Assembly (NCBI RefSeq): GCF_007489285.1 | Contig: NZ_VLIY01000003.1 | Coordinates: 310,001-374,000, forward strand | Length of the DNA stretch: 64,000 nucleotides | From: Skermania sp. ID1734 | Lineage (GTDB): Bacteria > Actinomycetota > Actinomycetes > Mycobacteriales > Mycobacteriaceae | Direction: 5' to 3' | In this document: one piece after another, positions 35,847 to 45,996 of the stretch | Numbering within the stretch: position 1 is the first letter of the stretch | Layout of the letters: the number at the start of each line of letters is the position of its first letter | Program-made: the position numbers and the translations under genes | Notes under the pieces: generated by a model | What the model was told of the DNA's origin: nothing | Database searches by the model: none | Seen by the model: the letters and a program-made list of their open reading frames with translations, nothing else

Positions 35847-37717
35847 GTCGGGTTCCGCAGACACGACCACGCGCCAAGCGGGGTACGGCCATGCGATTCA
35901 GGCTGGGCACCGGGCGCGCGGTCATGCTGATCGCGCTGCTCGTCGCCGCAGTCCAGTTGCTGTGGGTGCAGACAGCCGCGGCGCCCAGGCTCTCGGCCGA
36001 AGCGGCCAGCCAGCGCACGGTCACCCAGATCGACCCGGCGATCCGCGGGCCGGTCGTCGACCGCAACGGCAAGGTGCTCGCCTTCACCGCCGAGGCCAAG
36101 TCGTTGACCTTCCAGCCGGTGCGGGTCCGCAAGGACCTGGCCACCGCCAAGGCCAAGGATCCAAAGGCGCCGGACCCGCAGCAGCGGCTGGCCGACATTG
36201 CCAAGTTCATCGATGAAAAGCTTTCCAGCCCGGACGCTTTCGCGAACAGGAGCTCGGCCACCCAGGACATCAGCGAAGAGAGCCTGCTCAACAAGCTGCA
36301 GAGCAACGAGACGTTCGTCTACCTCGCCCGCGGCGTGGACCCGGCGGTCGCCGCCACAATCAGCGAGAAGTACCCCGAGGTGGGCCTGGAGCGGCAGAAC
36401 CTGCGCCAGTACCCGGGTGGTGCGCTGGCCGCCAACATCATCGGCGCCACCGGCTGGGACGGCCACGGGCTGCTGGGGCTCGAGTCGTCGATGGATTCCG
36501 AGCTTGCCGGCACCGACGGATCACACACCTACGACCGCGGCTCGGACGGCGCCGTCATCCCCGGCAGTTGGCGTGACGTGCAGCCGGCGGTCAACGGTTC
36601 CAAGGTCGAGCTGACCATCGATTCCGATCTGCAGTACTACGTGCAGCAGCAGGTCCAGCAGGCCAAGAACATGTCCGGCGCCAAGGACGCCTCGGCCGTG
36701 GTGCTCGACGCGCGCACCGGGCAGGTGCTGGCCATGAGCAACAACGACACCTTCAACGCGGCGCTCGGCGTCGGCAACGCGAAGAGCAACCAGCTCAACA
36801 ACCTGTCGGTGACCACCCCGTACGAGCCGGGCTCGGTGAACAAGATCATCACCGCGTCGGCGGCGATCGAATACGGGGTCACCAACCCCGAGGAAGTTCT
36901 GCAGGTGCCGGGCAGTATCCGGATGGGCGGGGTCAGCGTCAGCGACGCCTGGTCGCACGGCGTCATGCCGTACACCACGACCGGTGTGTTCGGAAAGTCG
37001 TCCAATGTCGGCACGCTGATGCTGGCGCAGCGGGTGGGCCCGGATCGCTGGTGGGACACCATGAAGAAGTTCGGCCTCGGCCAGCGCACCGACGTCGGAC
37101 TGCCCGGCGAGAGCTCCGGCTTCGTGCCCAGCCGCGACCAATGGTCGGGCAGCACCTTCGCGAACCTCCCTATCGGGCAGGGTCTTTCGATGACTCTGCT
37201 GCAGATGACCGGGATGTATCAGGCGATCGCCAACGACGGCGTGCGGATTCCGCCGCGGATCGTCAAGGCCACCGTCGACTCTTCCGGGCACGTGACCGAC
37301 GAGCCGCAGCCGGACGGAATTCGCGTGGTCAGCGCGCAGACCGCGCAGACTGTGCGCCGCATGTTCGAGGCGGTCGTACAGCGCGACCCGATGGGATACC
37401 AGCAGGGCACCGGCACGCCGGCGGCGGTCGCGGGCTATCAGATATCCGGCAAGACCGGCACCGCGCAGCAGGTCGACCCGAAGTGCAAGTGCTACTCGAA
37501 CAGCACCTACTGGATCACGTTCGCTGGCATGGCACCGGCCGACAACCCGCGGTACGTCATCGGCATCATGCTCGACGCCCCCGTTCGCGGCGTCGATGGC
37601 CGCGGCGGTGAATCAGCGGCGCCGCTGTTCCACAACATCGCGTCCTGGTTACTCCAGCGCGACAGCGTTCCGCTCTCGCCCGAGCCGGCGCCGAAGCTGA
37701 TTCTGCAGGCGGACTGA
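35843..37717 (+). CDS. pbpB: Division-specific penicillin-binding protein 3 (transpeptidase)
   Basis: A 624-residue class B penicillin-binding protein (FtsI/PbpB), the septal transpeptidase working with FtsW. A cytoplasmic basic N-terminus, a single membrane helix near 24-45, a pedestal domain (about 60-290), then the transpeptidase domain: SxxK = Ser331-Val-Asn-Lys334 (the nucleophile in YEPGSVNKII), SxN = Ser386-Ser-Asn, and KTGT at 537. GTG 35843 overlaps ftsL by four bases (GTGA). M. tuberculosis PbpB is somewhat longer (679 residues), mostly in the N-terminal tail. Confidence 0.96.
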   Translation: MSRVPQTRPRAKRGTAMRFRLGTGRAVMLIALLVAAVQLLWVQTAAAPRLSAEAASQRTVTQIDPAIRGPVVDRNGKVLAFTAEAKSLTFQPVRVRKDLATAKAKDPKAPDPQQRLADIAKFIDEKLSSPDAFANRSSATQDISEESLLNKLQSNETFVYLARGVDPAVAATISEKYPEVGLERQNLRQYPGGALAANIIGATGWDGHGLLGLESSMDSELAGTDGSHTYDRGSDGAVIPGSWRDVQPAVNGSKVELTIDSDLQYYVQQQVQQAKNMSGAKDASAVVLDARTGQVLAMSNNDTFNAALGVGNAKSNQLNNLSVTTPYEPGSVNKIITASAAIEYGVTNPEEVLQVPGSIRMGGVSVSDAWSHGVMPYTTTGVFGKSSNVGTLMLAQRVGPDRWWDTMKKFGLGQRTDVGLPGESSGFVPSRDQWSGSTFANLPIGQGLSMTLLQMTGMYQAIANDGVRIPPRIVKATVDSSGHVTDEPQPDGIRVVSAQTAQTVRRMFEAVVQRDPMGYQQGTGTPAAVAGYQISGKTGTAQQVDPKCKCYSNSTYWITFAGMAPADNPRYVIGIMLDAPVRGVDGRGGESAAPLFHNIASWLLQRDSVPLSPEPAPKLILQAD

Positions 37718-37798
37718 GCCTTTTACGGCGCACCTCGCGCAGCGCGAGTCATGACGGCCACCACACCGGCGCTAGCAGGCATCGACCTGACGGACCGG

Positions 37799-37835
37799 TA
37801 ACCTGACACGTTGGTTCCCTGAGACGTTGGTTCCG
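37799..37835 (+). promoter_or_regulatory. Possible murE promoter with a 16-bp tandem duplication
   Basis: TAACCT (37799-37804) is a fair -10 hexamer with no clear -35. Immediately after it TGACACGTTGGTTCCC (37804-37819) is repeated as TGAGACGTTGGTTCCG (37820-37835), 14 of 16 identical. The murE ribosome-binding site follows. The 148-base gap from pbpB makes an internal promoter plausible. Confidence 0.5.
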
Positions 37836-37865
37836 CCCAGCTAGCCATGCCCGGAGAGGAGTGAG

Positions 37866-39413
37866 GTGGTCGCGCCCATCGATCAGTCGCCCGCGCTGCG
37901 GCCGTCACACCCGCCGACGACCGATGTGCGTGCCCTAGCGTCCCAGGTCGGTGCCCGCGTCGAGGGCCCCGAATCGGCCTCGGTCAGCGGAATCGAACTG
38001 CGGGCCCAAGCCGTGCAGCAGGGCGATCTCTTCGCGGCACTGCCCGGCGCCAAGGTGCACGGCGCGCAGTTCGCGGGCGAGGCGCTCGGCAACGGCGCGG
38101 TCGCTATCTTTACCGACGCGGCCGGTGCCGCACTGATCAGTGCGGATGTGCCGGTCTTGGTGCATCCCGATCCCCGCGCGGTGCTCGGCGAGTTGTCCGC
38201 CACCATCTACGGCCACCCGTCGGAGCGGATGCAGGTGATCGGGATCACCGGAACCTCCGGCAAGACCACCACGTCCTATCTCGTCGAGGCCGCGCTGGCG
38301 GCCGCCGGGCGGCGAACGGGATTGATCGGAACCATCGAAACCCGCATGGCCGGTCGTCAGGTCCCCAGCGCGCTGACCACGCCGGAAGCCCCGAACCTGC
38401 ACGCGATGTTCGCGCTCATGCTCGAGCAGGGCGTGGATTCGGTGGTGATGGAGGTGTCCAGCCACGCGCTGGCGCTCGGACGGGTGGATGGGACCAGGTT
38501 CCAGATCGGGGCGTTCACCAACCTTTCACAGGATCATCTGGACTTTCACGCCACCTTCGAGGACTATTTCGCGGCGAAGTGCCGGCTGTTCGACCCCGAC
38601 TCGGCCGTGCACGCCGGCCGCGCGGTCGTGTGCGTCGACGACGAATGGGGTCGGCGGATGGCGGCGCTCGCTGCGCAACCGGCGGTCACGGTGGCCACCA
38701 CCCGCGACGCCGACTGGCGGGCAACGAATGTCGCGCTGGGTGCGCTCGGCGCGCAGTCGTTCGATGCGATCGGTCCCGACGGGGCGGTGCTGCCCGTGAC
38801 GCTTGGTTTGCCGGGTCGCTACAACGTCGCCAACGCGTTGCTGGCGGTCGCCGTGTGCGCCGAGGCCGGGATCGATCCGGCAATAGCGGCCGCGGCGGTG
38901 GCCGGGGTGGCGGTGCCCGGACGCGTCGAACGGGTTGACCGAGGGCAGCCGTTTCTGGCGGTTGTCGACTACGCGCACAAGCCCGCCGCCCTGGAGGCGG
39001 TGCTCGATACGTTGCGCGGCCACACCGACGGCCGAATCGCGCTGGTCGTCGGCGCGGGCGGCGACCGCGACACCGGCAAACGACCGCTCATGGGAGCGGT
39101 GGGCGCCCGCAAGGCCGACCTTTTGGTCATCACCGACGACAATCCCCGCACCGAGGTACCGGCAACGATTCGTGCCGCGCTGCGCGCGGGCGCCGAGGCA
39201 GCCACCGATGGGCGCGCCGATATTCGCGAGATCGGCGACCGCGCCGCCGCAATCGCGGCCGCGGTGGACTGGGCGGCCGCGGGCGACGTCGTGATCGTCG
39301 CAGGCAAAGGACACGAAACAGGGCAGGAGATCAACGCCGTGAAGCACCCGTTCGACGATCGGGACGTGCTCGCCCGTGCGATCGAGGCACGGTTGGCGGG
39401 TCGGACGTCATGA
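37866..39413 (+). CDS. murE: UDP-N-acetylmuramoylalanyl-D-glutamate--2,6-diaminopimelate ligase
   Basis: Mur ligase of 515 residues that adds meso-diaminopimelate to UDP-MurNAc-Ala-Glu. The ATP site is [10 protein letters not shown] (near 128-137); the DAP-specific signature is DDNPRTE (near 421-427). [26 protein letters not shown] and [12 protein letters not shown] are typical of MurE. GTG 37866 follows AGGAG. The start of the M. tuberculosis gene is preceded by PE/PPE genes; here it directly follows pbpB. It ends ATGA into murF. Confidence 0.97.
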   Translation: MVAPIDQSPALRPSHPPTTDVRALASQVGARVEGPESASVSGIELRAQAVQQGDLFAALPGAKVHGAQFAGEALGNGAVAIFTDAAGAALISADVPVLVHPDPRAVLGELSATIYGHPSERMQVIGITGTSGKTTTSYLVEAALAAAGRRTGLIGTIETRMAGRQVPSALTTPEAPNLHAMFALMLEQGVDSVVMEVSSHALALGRVDGTRFQIGAFTNLSQDHLDFHATFEDYFAAKCRLFDPDSAVHAGRAVVCVDDEWGRRMAALAAQPAVTVATTRDADWRATNVALGALGAQSFDAIGPDGAVLPVTLGLPGRYNVANALLAVAVCAEAGIDPAIAAAAVAGVAVPGRVERVDRGQPFLAVVDYAHKPAALEAVLDTLRGHTDGRIALVVGAGGDRDTGKRPLMGAVGARKADLLVITDDNPRTEVPATIRAALRAGAEAATDGRADIREIGDRAAAIAAAVDWAAAGDVVIVAGKGHETGQEINAVKHPFDDRDVLARAIEARLAGRTS

Positions 39414-40912
39414 TCGAGTTGTCGCTCGGCGAGATCGCCGACATCGTCGGTGGCACCCTGGCCGACTGCCCCGATCCCGAGGTCCGGGTGACCGGCACCG
39501 TCGAATTCGACTCGCGCAAGATCGGCTCGGGCGGGCTGTTCCTGGCGCTGCCCGGTGCGCGCGTGGACGGCCATGACCATGCCGCTGCGGCCGTCGCGGC
39601 CGGTGCCGCGGGAGTGTTGGCGGCTCGGCCGGTGGGCGTGCCCGCGATCGTCGTCGACCCGTTGCCCGCTGATCAGATCGACACGGCCGCAATGGCTTTG
39701 GAACATGACACGGACGGGTCAGGAGCGGCCGTGCTCGCCGCGCTGGCCAAGCTGGCTCGGGCGAGCGTGGACCGGCTCGCCGAAACCACCACCGTGGTGG
39801 GCGTGACCGGTTCGTCGGGCAAGACCTCCACCAAGGACCTGCTCGCTGCCGTGCTCGCGCCGCTCGGTCCGGTGGTGGCGCCACCCGGCTCGTTCAACAA
39901 CGAACTCGGCCATCCCTGGACGGCGTTGCGTGCCGACGCGCAGACCAAGTTCCTGGTGCTCGAAATGTCCGCGCGCGGTATCGGCCACATCGCCGCCCTG
40001 GCCGAAACTGCGCCGCCGCGCATCGGCGTGGTCCTCAATGTCGGCACCGCCCACCTCGGTGAGTTCGGCTCCCGCGACGCGATCGCCCAGGCCAAGGGTG
40101 AATTGGTCGAGGCGCTGCCGGCTGCCGCCGACGGCGGAGTCGCGGTCCTCAACGCCGACGACCCGCTGGTGGCCGCCATGGCCGAGCGCACCCGTGCCCG
40201 CGTGGTGCTCGTCGGGCAGTCGGCAGCGGCGCAGGTGCGCGCCGAGGACGTCACGCTGGATGAGCAGGCGCGGGCGTCGTTCACCCTGGTCGCGCCCGGC
40301 GGCTCGGTGCCCGTTCGCCTCGCCGTACACGGCGAACACCAGGTCGGCAACTCGTTGTCGGCGGCGGCGGTGGCGTTGGAATGCGGCGCGACGCTCGATC
40401 AGGTCGCCACCGCCCTGGCCGGTGCCAAGGCCGCCTCGGCGCGACGGATGGACGTGCAGACCACGCCCGACGGCATCACGGTCATCAACGACAGCTACAA
40501 CGCCAACCCGGACTCGATGCGGGCGGCGCTGAAGGCGCTGGCCTCCATGGCACGTGGCGAGCACGGTTCCCGGCGCACGTGGGCGGTCCTCGGAGAGATG
40601 GCCGAGCTCGGCGAGGATTCGGTGCTCGAGCACGACGCGATCGGCCGGCTCGCCGTGCGCCTCGACATCTCCCGGCTGGTGGTGGTGGGCACGTCCCGGC
40701 CGCCGCGGGCCATGCATCAGGGAGCGGTGATGGAGGGCTCCTGGGGCATCGAATCGGTGCTGATGCCCGACATCCCGGCCGCGATCGAACTGCTCGCCGG
40801 ACAGGTCGCGCCCGGCGATCTGGTGCTGGTGAAGGCGTCGCAGTCAATCGGGCTGTGGCAGGTGGCCGAGACGTTACTGTCGCAGCACACGGATACGGAG
40901 GCAGCCACGTGA
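39410..40912 (+). CDS. murF: UDP-N-acetylmuramoyl-tripeptide--D-alanyl-D-alanine ligase
   Basis: Adds the D-Ala-D-Ala dipeptide to UDP-MurNAc-tripeptide. 500 residues. ATP site [18 protein letters not shown] (near residues 129-146); further motifs [40 protein letters not shown] near 363-378. ATG 39410 overlaps murE (ATGA) and GTG 40909 of mraY overlaps its stop. All of this shows the coupled dcw operon. Confidence 0.97.
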   Translation: MIELSLGEIADIVGGTLADCPDPEVRVTGTVEFDSRKIGSGGLFLALPGARVDGHDHAAAAVAAGAAGVLAARPVGVPAIVVDPLPADQIDTAAMALEHDTDGSGAAVLAALAKLARASVDRLAETTTVVGVTGSSGKTSTKDLLAAVLAPLGPVVAPPGSFNNELGHPWTALRADAQTKFLVLEMSARGIGHIAALAETAPPRIGVVLNVGTAHLGEFGSRDAIAQAKGELVEALPAAADGGVAVLNADDPLVAAMAERTRARVVLVGQSAAAQVRAEDVTLDEQARASFTLVAPGGSVPVRLAVHGEHQVGNSLSAAAVALECGATLDQVATALAGAKAASARRMDVQTTPDGITVINDSYNANPDSMRAALKALASMARGEHGSRRTWAVLGEMAELGEDSVLEHDAIGRLAVRLDISRLVVVGTSRPPRAMHQGAVMEGSWGIESVLMPDIPAAIELLAGQVAPGDLVLVKASQSIGLWQVAETLLSQHTDTEAAT

Positions 40913-41988
40913 GACAGATTCTCTTCGCGTCTGGGATTGCCTTGGCCGTCTCCATTCTGCTCACGCCGCTGCTGATCAAGACGTTTTCCCGGCAAGGCTT
41001 CGGCCAGGAAATCCGGGTGGAGGGCCCGGCCAGCCACCAGTCCAAGCGCGGGACGCCGACCATGGGTGGCGTCGCCATTCTGGCCGGACTGTGGGCGGGC
41101 TACTGGGGTTCGCACCTGATCGGGATCATCTACGACGCCGACGGACCGTCGGTCTCCGGGCTGCTCGTGCTGGGGCTGGCCACGGCACTGGGCGGTGTCG
41201 GCTTTCTCGACGACTTCATCAAGATCCGTAAGCAGCGCAATCTGGGTCTGAACGCCACCGGGAAGTATGTCGGCCAGATCATTTCGGCGGTCATCTTCGG
41301 CGTGCTGGCCATGGGTTTTCACGGTGCCAGCGGGCTCACGCCCGGCAGCGCGCACCTGTCCTACGTCCGCGACATCACCACGGTGGCCACCGGTTCGGTC
41401 GTCTTTGTGTTGTTCGTCTGCCTGCTGGTGATCTCGTGGTCGAACTCGGTGAATCTCACCGACGGGCTGGACGGCCTGGCCGCCGGCTCGATGGGCCTCG
41501 TGCTCGGCGCCTACGTGATCATCACGTTCTGGCAGTACCGCAACGCCTGCGAGACCAGCCCGGGCCAGGGGTGTTACGACGTGCGGGATCCGCTCGACCT
41601 GGCGTTGATCTGCGGTGCCGGGGCCGGGGCGTGTATCGGATTCCTCTGGTGGAACGCCGCACCCGCGAAGATTTTCATGGGCGACACGGGCTCGCTGGCG
41701 CTGGGCGGCCTGCTTGCCGGACTGTCGATCACCACCCGCACCGAGCTGCTCATGGTGGTCATCGGTGCGCTGTTCGTCGCGGAGGCGGCGTCGGTGGTGA
41801 TTCAGGTGGCGGTGTTCCGGTCGTCGCGGCGGCGGGTGTTCCGGATGGCGCCGTTCCATCACCATTTCGAACTTGCCGGGTGGGCCGAAACCACGGTGAT
41901 CATCAGATTCTGGCTGCTGGCGGCGATCGCGTCCGCGGCCGGCCTGGCGTTGTTCTACAGCGAATATTTGTCGGCGATCGGCGACTGA
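40909..41988 (+). CDS. mraY: Phospho-N-acetylmuramoyl-pentapeptide transferase MraY
   Basis: Transfers phospho-MurNAc-pentapeptide to decaprenyl phosphate, making lipid I; the target of tunicamycin and capuramycin-type inhibitors (named murX in M. tuberculosis). 359 residues, ten membrane helices. Motifs: [30 protein letters not shown] (catalytic DD), [31 protein letters not shown] and [13 protein letters not shown] (HHH loop). GTG 40909 overlaps murF. Confidence 0.97.
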   Translation: MRQILFASGIALAVSILLTPLLIKTFSRQGFGQEIRVEGPASHQSKRGTPTMGGVAILAGLWAGYWGSHLIGIIYDADGPSVSGLLVLGLATALGGVGFLDDFIKIRKQRNLGLNATGKYVGQIISAVIFGVLAMGFHGASGLTPGSAHLSYVRDITTVATGSVVFVLFVCLLVISWSNSVNLTDGLDGLAAGSMGLVLGAYVIITFWQYRNACETSPGQGCYDVRDPLDLALICGAGAGACIGFLWWNAAPAKIFMGDTGSLALGGLLAGLSITTRTELLMVVIGALFVAEAASVVIQVAVFRSSRRRVFRMAPFHHHFELAGWAETTVIIRFWLLAAIASAAGLALFYSEYLSAIGD

Positions 41989-41992
41989 CCCG

Positions 41993-43441
41993 ATGGGGGA
42001 GAGTCTCGCACGGCTCGCCGGCGCCCACGTGCTGGTCACCGGCTGGGGAGTGTCCGGTCGGGCGCTCATCGCGCCGTTGACCGAACTGGGTGCGGTGATC
42101 ACCGTGACCGACGGCAACGCGGCGGCACTAGCCGAGGTCCGCGAACTGGGTCATGCCACCGCAACACCGGATCCAGCGGCGCTCGACGGCATCGACCTGG
42201 TCATCACCAGCCCGGGCTGGCGGCCCGAATCGCCGGTGCTCGCGGCCGCGGCGGCGCGCGGTATCCCAATCTGGGGCGATGTCGAATTCTCTTGGCGGGT
42301 GGACCAATCCGGGCTCTATGGTCCGCCGCGGCAGTGGCTGGTCGTCACCGGAACCAACGGCAAAACCACCACCACGTCGATGCTGCACGCGATCCTGCAG
42401 GCCGCCCGGATAGCGAGCGCCGCCTGCGGGAACATCGGGCTGCCGGTGCTCGACGCACTGCGCGCCGAGCCGCGGGTGCAGGCGCTCGCCGTGGAGTTGT
42501 CGTCGTTCCAGCTGCACTGGGCGCCATCGGTGCGCCCGGCCGCGGGTGTGGTGCTCAACATCGCCGAAGACCATCTGGACTGGCACGGTGGCATGGCCGG
42601 TTACGTGGCCGCCAAGGCGCGTGCGCTGACCGGTGCGGTCGGCGTCGTGGGCCTCGACGATCCGGTCGCCGCCGGTTTGCTCGCCACCGGCACGGCACGA
42701 CGCATGCTCGGCTTCCGGCTCGGTGAACCCGCGCCCGGCGAACTCGGCGTGCGGTCGGGGGAGTTGGTCGACCGGGCATTCGGCGACGACGAGCCGCTGA
42801 TGAGCGCTGCCCGGATCAGCCCGCCGGGTCCCGCTGGAGTCGCCGACGCGCTCGCCGCGGCGGCGCTCGCGCGCGCGATAGGCGTTGCGCCCCAAGCGGT
42901 GCGCACCGGGCTCACCGGCTACCGCGTCGGCCCGCACCGCGCGGCACTGGTCCGCGAACTCGACGGCGTGGAGTTCATTGACGATTCCAAGGCGACCAAT
43001 CCGCACGCCGCTCGCTCGTCGCTTCTGGCGCACGAGCGGGTGGTGTGGCTGGCGGGCGGCCAACTCAAGGGCGCGTCGGTGGACGAGTTGATCGCCGAGA
43101 TCGGCCCACGTCTGGTCGCGGCGGTGTTGATCGGCGTCGACGCCGGCCAGATTGCGCAAGCTTTGGCGCGACACGCGCCGGATGTGCCGGTGGTTGTACT
43201 ACCGAGGCGTAACGATGCTGTTGTGACGAATGTGATTGATGTGGTTCACGGGACAGCAGACGACGTCATGCGCGCAGCCGTCCGGCAGGCAGCGCGGTTC
43301 AGCGGTCCCGGAGACGCGGTGGTGCTGGCGCCCGCAGCGGCCTCGCTGGACATGTTCACCAGCTACGGCCACCGCGGCGACAGCTTCGCAGCGGCCGTGG
43401 CGCAATTGAGCGCCAGCGACCTGGCCGGGCGAGCGCGGTGA
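41993..43441 (+). CDS. murD: UDP-N-acetylmuramoylalanine--D-glutamate ligase
   Basis: Adds D-glutamate to UDP-MurNAc-L-Ala. 482 residues. N-terminal Rossmann fold VLVTGWGVSGRALI, ATP site VTGTNGKTTTTSML (near 119-132), AVELSSFQLHW, LNIAEDHLDWHGG, and FIDDSKATNPHAA (near 327-339), a strong MurD signature. ATG 41993 is five bases after the mraY stop; the end overlaps ftsW by four bases. Confidence 0.96.
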   Translation: MGESLARLAGAHVLVTGWGVSGRALIAPLTELGAVITVTDGNAAALAEVRELGHATATPDPAALDGIDLVITSPGWRPESPVLAAAAARGIPIWGDVEFSWRVDQSGLYGPPRQWLVVTGTNGKTTTTSMLHAILQAARIASAACGNIGLPVLDALRAEPRVQALAVELSSFQLHWAPSVRPAAGVVLNIAEDHLDWHGGMAGYVAAKARALTGAVGVVGLDDPVAAGLLATGTARRMLGFRLGEPAPGELGVRSGELVDRAFGDDEPLMSAARISPPGPAGVADALAAAALARAIGVAPQAVRTGLTGYRVGPHRAALVRELDGVEFIDDSKATNPHAARSSLLAHERVVWLAGGQLKGASVDELIAEIGPRLVAAVLIGVDAGQIAQALARHAPDVPVVVLPRRNDAVVTNVIDVVHGTADDVMRAAVRQAARFSGPGDAVVLAPAAASLDMFTSYGHRGDSFAAAVAQLSASDLAGRAR

Positions 43442-44847
43442 CCGGCAACCAGCCACGCACCTATATCGGAACGTGGCTGGCCCGCCCACTCGCGTCGTTC
43501 CACCTGATCGTCACCATCGCCACGCTGCTGACGGTGCTCGGTCTGGTCATGGTGCTTTCGGCGTCGAGTGTGGAGGCCTACACCGAAGGGCATTCCCCGT
43601 ATTCGCTGTTCACCCAGCAGGCGATCTTCGCCGGCCTGGGCCTGGTGCTGTTCTACGTCGCGTTGCGGACGCCCATCCGGGCGCTGCGCAAGCTGTCGTT
43701 TCCGGCGTTTGCCGTGTCGGTGGTCGCGCTGGTGCTGGTCCTGATCCCCGGTATCGGCGTGATGGCCCAGGGCGGTCGGCGGTGGTTCTACCTGGGTCCG
43801 GTGTCGGTGCAGCCGTCGGAGGTGGCCAAGGTGACCCTCGCGCTGTGGGGGGCGCATCTACTGGCGTCTCGACAATCGCAGCGGGCCAGTCTCAAGGACA
43901 TCATCGTCCCGCTGGTGCCGGCCGGGGTCGTGGTCTGCATGCTCGTCGTCTTGCAGCCGAACCTGTCCACGACCATCACCCTCGGCATCATTCTGGCGGC
44001 GCTGCTGTGGTTCGGCGGTCTGCCGCCGCGGATCTTCGCCGGCTTGATCGGCGTCGGCGGCCTGCTGGCGGCTGTGCTTGCGGTTTCGGCGGGCTACCGC
44101 TCCGCGCGGGTGCAGGCCTTCTTCAACCCGGGTTCGGACCCGCAGGGCATCGGTTATCAGGCCAGGCAGGCAATGTATTCGCTGGCCGACGGCGGGATTT
44201 GGGGCCGTGGTCTCGGTCAGAGCCGGGCCAAGTGGAATTACCTGCCCAACTCGCACAACGACTTCATCTTCGCGATCATCGGCGAGGAACTCGGCTTCCT
44301 CGGCTGCGCACTGGTGATCGGGCTGTTCGCGCTGCTGGTCTACGCGGGCCTGCGGATCGCGACCCGGTCCGTGGACCCGTTCCTGCGCCTGCTCACCGCC
44401 ACCGCCACCACCTGGATCGTCATTCAGGCCTTCATCAACATCGGCTATGTGGTCGGGCTGCTGCCGGTGACCGGTCTGCAGCTGCCGTTGGTGTCGGCGG
44501 GCGGTTCATCGCTTGCCATTACCCTGTTGATGTTCGGCATCATCGCCAACGCGGCTCGGCACGAGCCGGAGGCGATCGCGGCGCTGCATGCCGGACAGGA
44601 CGGTAGGTTCAGCCGACTGCTGCGGTTGCCCAAGCCCGAGCCGTATTCGCCGGCGCGGGCCCGGGCCACTCGGCCGGAGGCGACTCGCCGTGCAGCGGTA
44701 CGGCAGGCACAATTGCGGCAGTCGCAAGTGCGGCGCTCGCAGGTACGGCAGGCGCAGGTGCGGCAGAGCACAGTGCACCGCGAGCCACCCCGGCGCGGTG
44801 AGCGCAGGATGTCGTATGACCGGCGGGTGAGCGGAGAGCGGAGATAA
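43438..44847 (+). CDS. ftsW: Peptidoglycan glycosyltransferase FtsW, with repeated basic C-terminal tail
   Basis: SEDS-family glycan polymerase of the septum, 469 residues and about ten membrane helices, partner of PbpB. Signature segments: GGRRWFYLGPVSVQPSEVAKV, the SEDS segment WNYLPNSHNDFIFAIIGEELGF, and PVTGLQLPLVSAGGSSLAI. The cytoplasmic tail after residue 385 is strongly basic, with five tandem pentapeptides R-(Q/R)-(A/S)-(Q/T)-(L/V) at 44701-44775. In M. tuberculosis the basic FtsW tail binds the acidic FtsZ tail; the FtsZ tail here is also acidic (EDVDDDVDV). GTG 43438 overlaps murD. Confidence 0.95.
   Translation: MTGNQPRTYIGTWLARPLASFHLIVTIATLLTVLGLVMVLSASSVEAYTEGHSPYSLFTQQAIFAGLGLVLFYVALRTPIRALRKLSFPAFAVSVVALVLVLIPGIGVMAQGGRRWFYLGPVSVQPSEVAKVTLALWGAHLLASRQSQRASLKDIIVPLVPAGVVVCMLVVLQPNLSTTITLGIILAALLWFGGLPPRIFAGLIGVGGLLAAVLAVSAGYRSARVQAFFNPGSDPQGIGYQARQAMYSLADGGIWGRGLGQSRAKWNYLPNSHNDFIFAIIGEELGFLGCALVIGLFALLVYAGLRIATRSVDPFLRLLTATATTWIVIQAFINIGYVVGLLPVTGLQLPLVSAGGSSLAITLLMFGIIANAARHEPEAIAALHAGQDGRFSRLLRLPKPEPYSPARARATRPEATRRAAVRQAQLRQSQVRRSQVRQAQVRQSTVHREPPRRGERRMSYDRRVSGERR
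44701..44775 (+). repeat. Five 15-bp repeats in the FtsW tail
   Basis: Five consecutive 15-base units start with CGGC at 44701, 44716, 44731, 44746 and 44761 and encode RQAQL, RQSQV, RRSQV, RQAQV, RQSTV. The repeats are degenerate at DNA level. Confidence 0.85.
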
Positions 44848-44853
44848 GAGAGC

Positions 44854-45996
44854 GTGAGTGATAAAGCTGGTGAGCTTTCGGTGATCGTTGCCGGAGGCGG
44901 CACGGCTGGCCACATCGAACCGGCGCTCGCGGTCGCCGACGCGTTGCGCCGGCTCGACCCCCAGGTACGGGTTACCGCGCTCGGCACCGAACGCGGGCTG
45001 GAGACCAAGCTCGTGCCCGAGCGTGGCTATCCCCTCGAGCTGATTCCGCCGGTTCCGCTGCCGCGTAAGCCCACGCTCGATCTGCTGCGCTTGCCCGCAC
45101 GGGTGCGGGCGGCGGTGCGGCGCAGCCGGGCGGTCATCGACAAAACGAACGCCGACGTGATCGTCGGCTTCGGCGGATATGTTGCGCTGCCCGCGTATTT
45201 GGCCGCGGGGCCGGGCCTTGCCCGGCGGCGACGTGCCGTGCCGGTGGTGGTGCACGAGGCCAACGCCAAGGCCGGCATCGCCAACAAGATCGGTGCCCGC
45301 CGCGCCGCGCGGGTGCTGGCCGCCGTCGCGAACTCCGGCATTCACGCGCCGAAGACGGCCGATGCCGAACTCGTCGGCATCCCGGTGCGGTCCTCCATCA
45401 CCGGCCTGGACCGGGAGGCATTTCGGGCCGGCGCGCGCAGCCACTTCGGTCTGCCGCCCGACGGTCCGGTGCTCTTGGTGTTCGGCGGTTCGCAGGGTGC
45501 CCGCTCGCTCAACGAAGCCGTCTCGGGTGCGGCGAAAGCGCTTACGGCAGCGGGTATTTCGGTGCTGCACGCGCACGGCCCGAAGAACACCCTCGACCTG
45601 CCGGCCGACATCAATTCGGGCGCGGCCCGCTATGTGGCCGTGCCGTATCTCAAGCGCATGGACCTGGCGTATGCGGCCGCCGACGCCGCGATCTGCCGGG
45701 CGGGCGCGATGACTGTCGCCGAGGTGTCGGCCGTCGGGTTGCCTGCGCTGTACGTGCCGCTGCCGCACGGCAACGGCGAACAGGAGCTCAATGCCCGGCC
45801 GGTGGTCGCCCAGGGCGGCGGCCGACTCGTCGCCGATGCGGACCTCACCCCCGACTTCATCGAGCAGAACGTGGTGAGTTGGCTGACCGATCGCGAGGGT
45901 CTCGAGCAAATGGGGGAGGCCGCGGCCGACGCCGGGCATCGCGACGCCGCGCTGGAGGTGGCGCGCATCGTCCTCGACGTGGCGAGACAGGGCTGA
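44854..45996 (+). CDS. murG: Lipid I N-acetylglucosaminyltransferase MurG
   Basis: Adds GlcNAc to lipid I to give lipid II on the inner face of the membrane. GT28 family, 380 residues. N-terminal glycine loop [61 protein letters not shown] and the UDP-GlcNAc-binding [39 protein letters not shown] 44854 begins seven bases after the ftsW stop. It shares the A of its TGA with the murC start. Confidence 0.97.
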   Translation: MSDKAGELSVIVAGGGTAGHIEPALAVADALRRLDPQVRVTALGTERGLETKLVPERGYPLELIPPVPLPRKPTLDLLRLPARVRAAVRRSRAVIDKTNADVIVGFGGYVALPAYLAAGPGLARRRRAVPVVVHEANAKAGIANKIGARRAARVLAAVANSGIHAPKTADAELVGIPVRSSITGLDREAFRAGARSHFGLPPDGPVLLVFGGSQGARSLNEAVSGAAKALTAAGISVLHAHGPKNTLDLPADINSGAARYVAVPYLKRMDLAYAAADAAICRAGAMTVAEVSAVGLPALYVPLPHGNGEQELNARPVVAQGGGRLVADADLTPDFIEQNVVSWLTDREGLEQMGEAAADAGHRDAALEVARIVLDVARQG

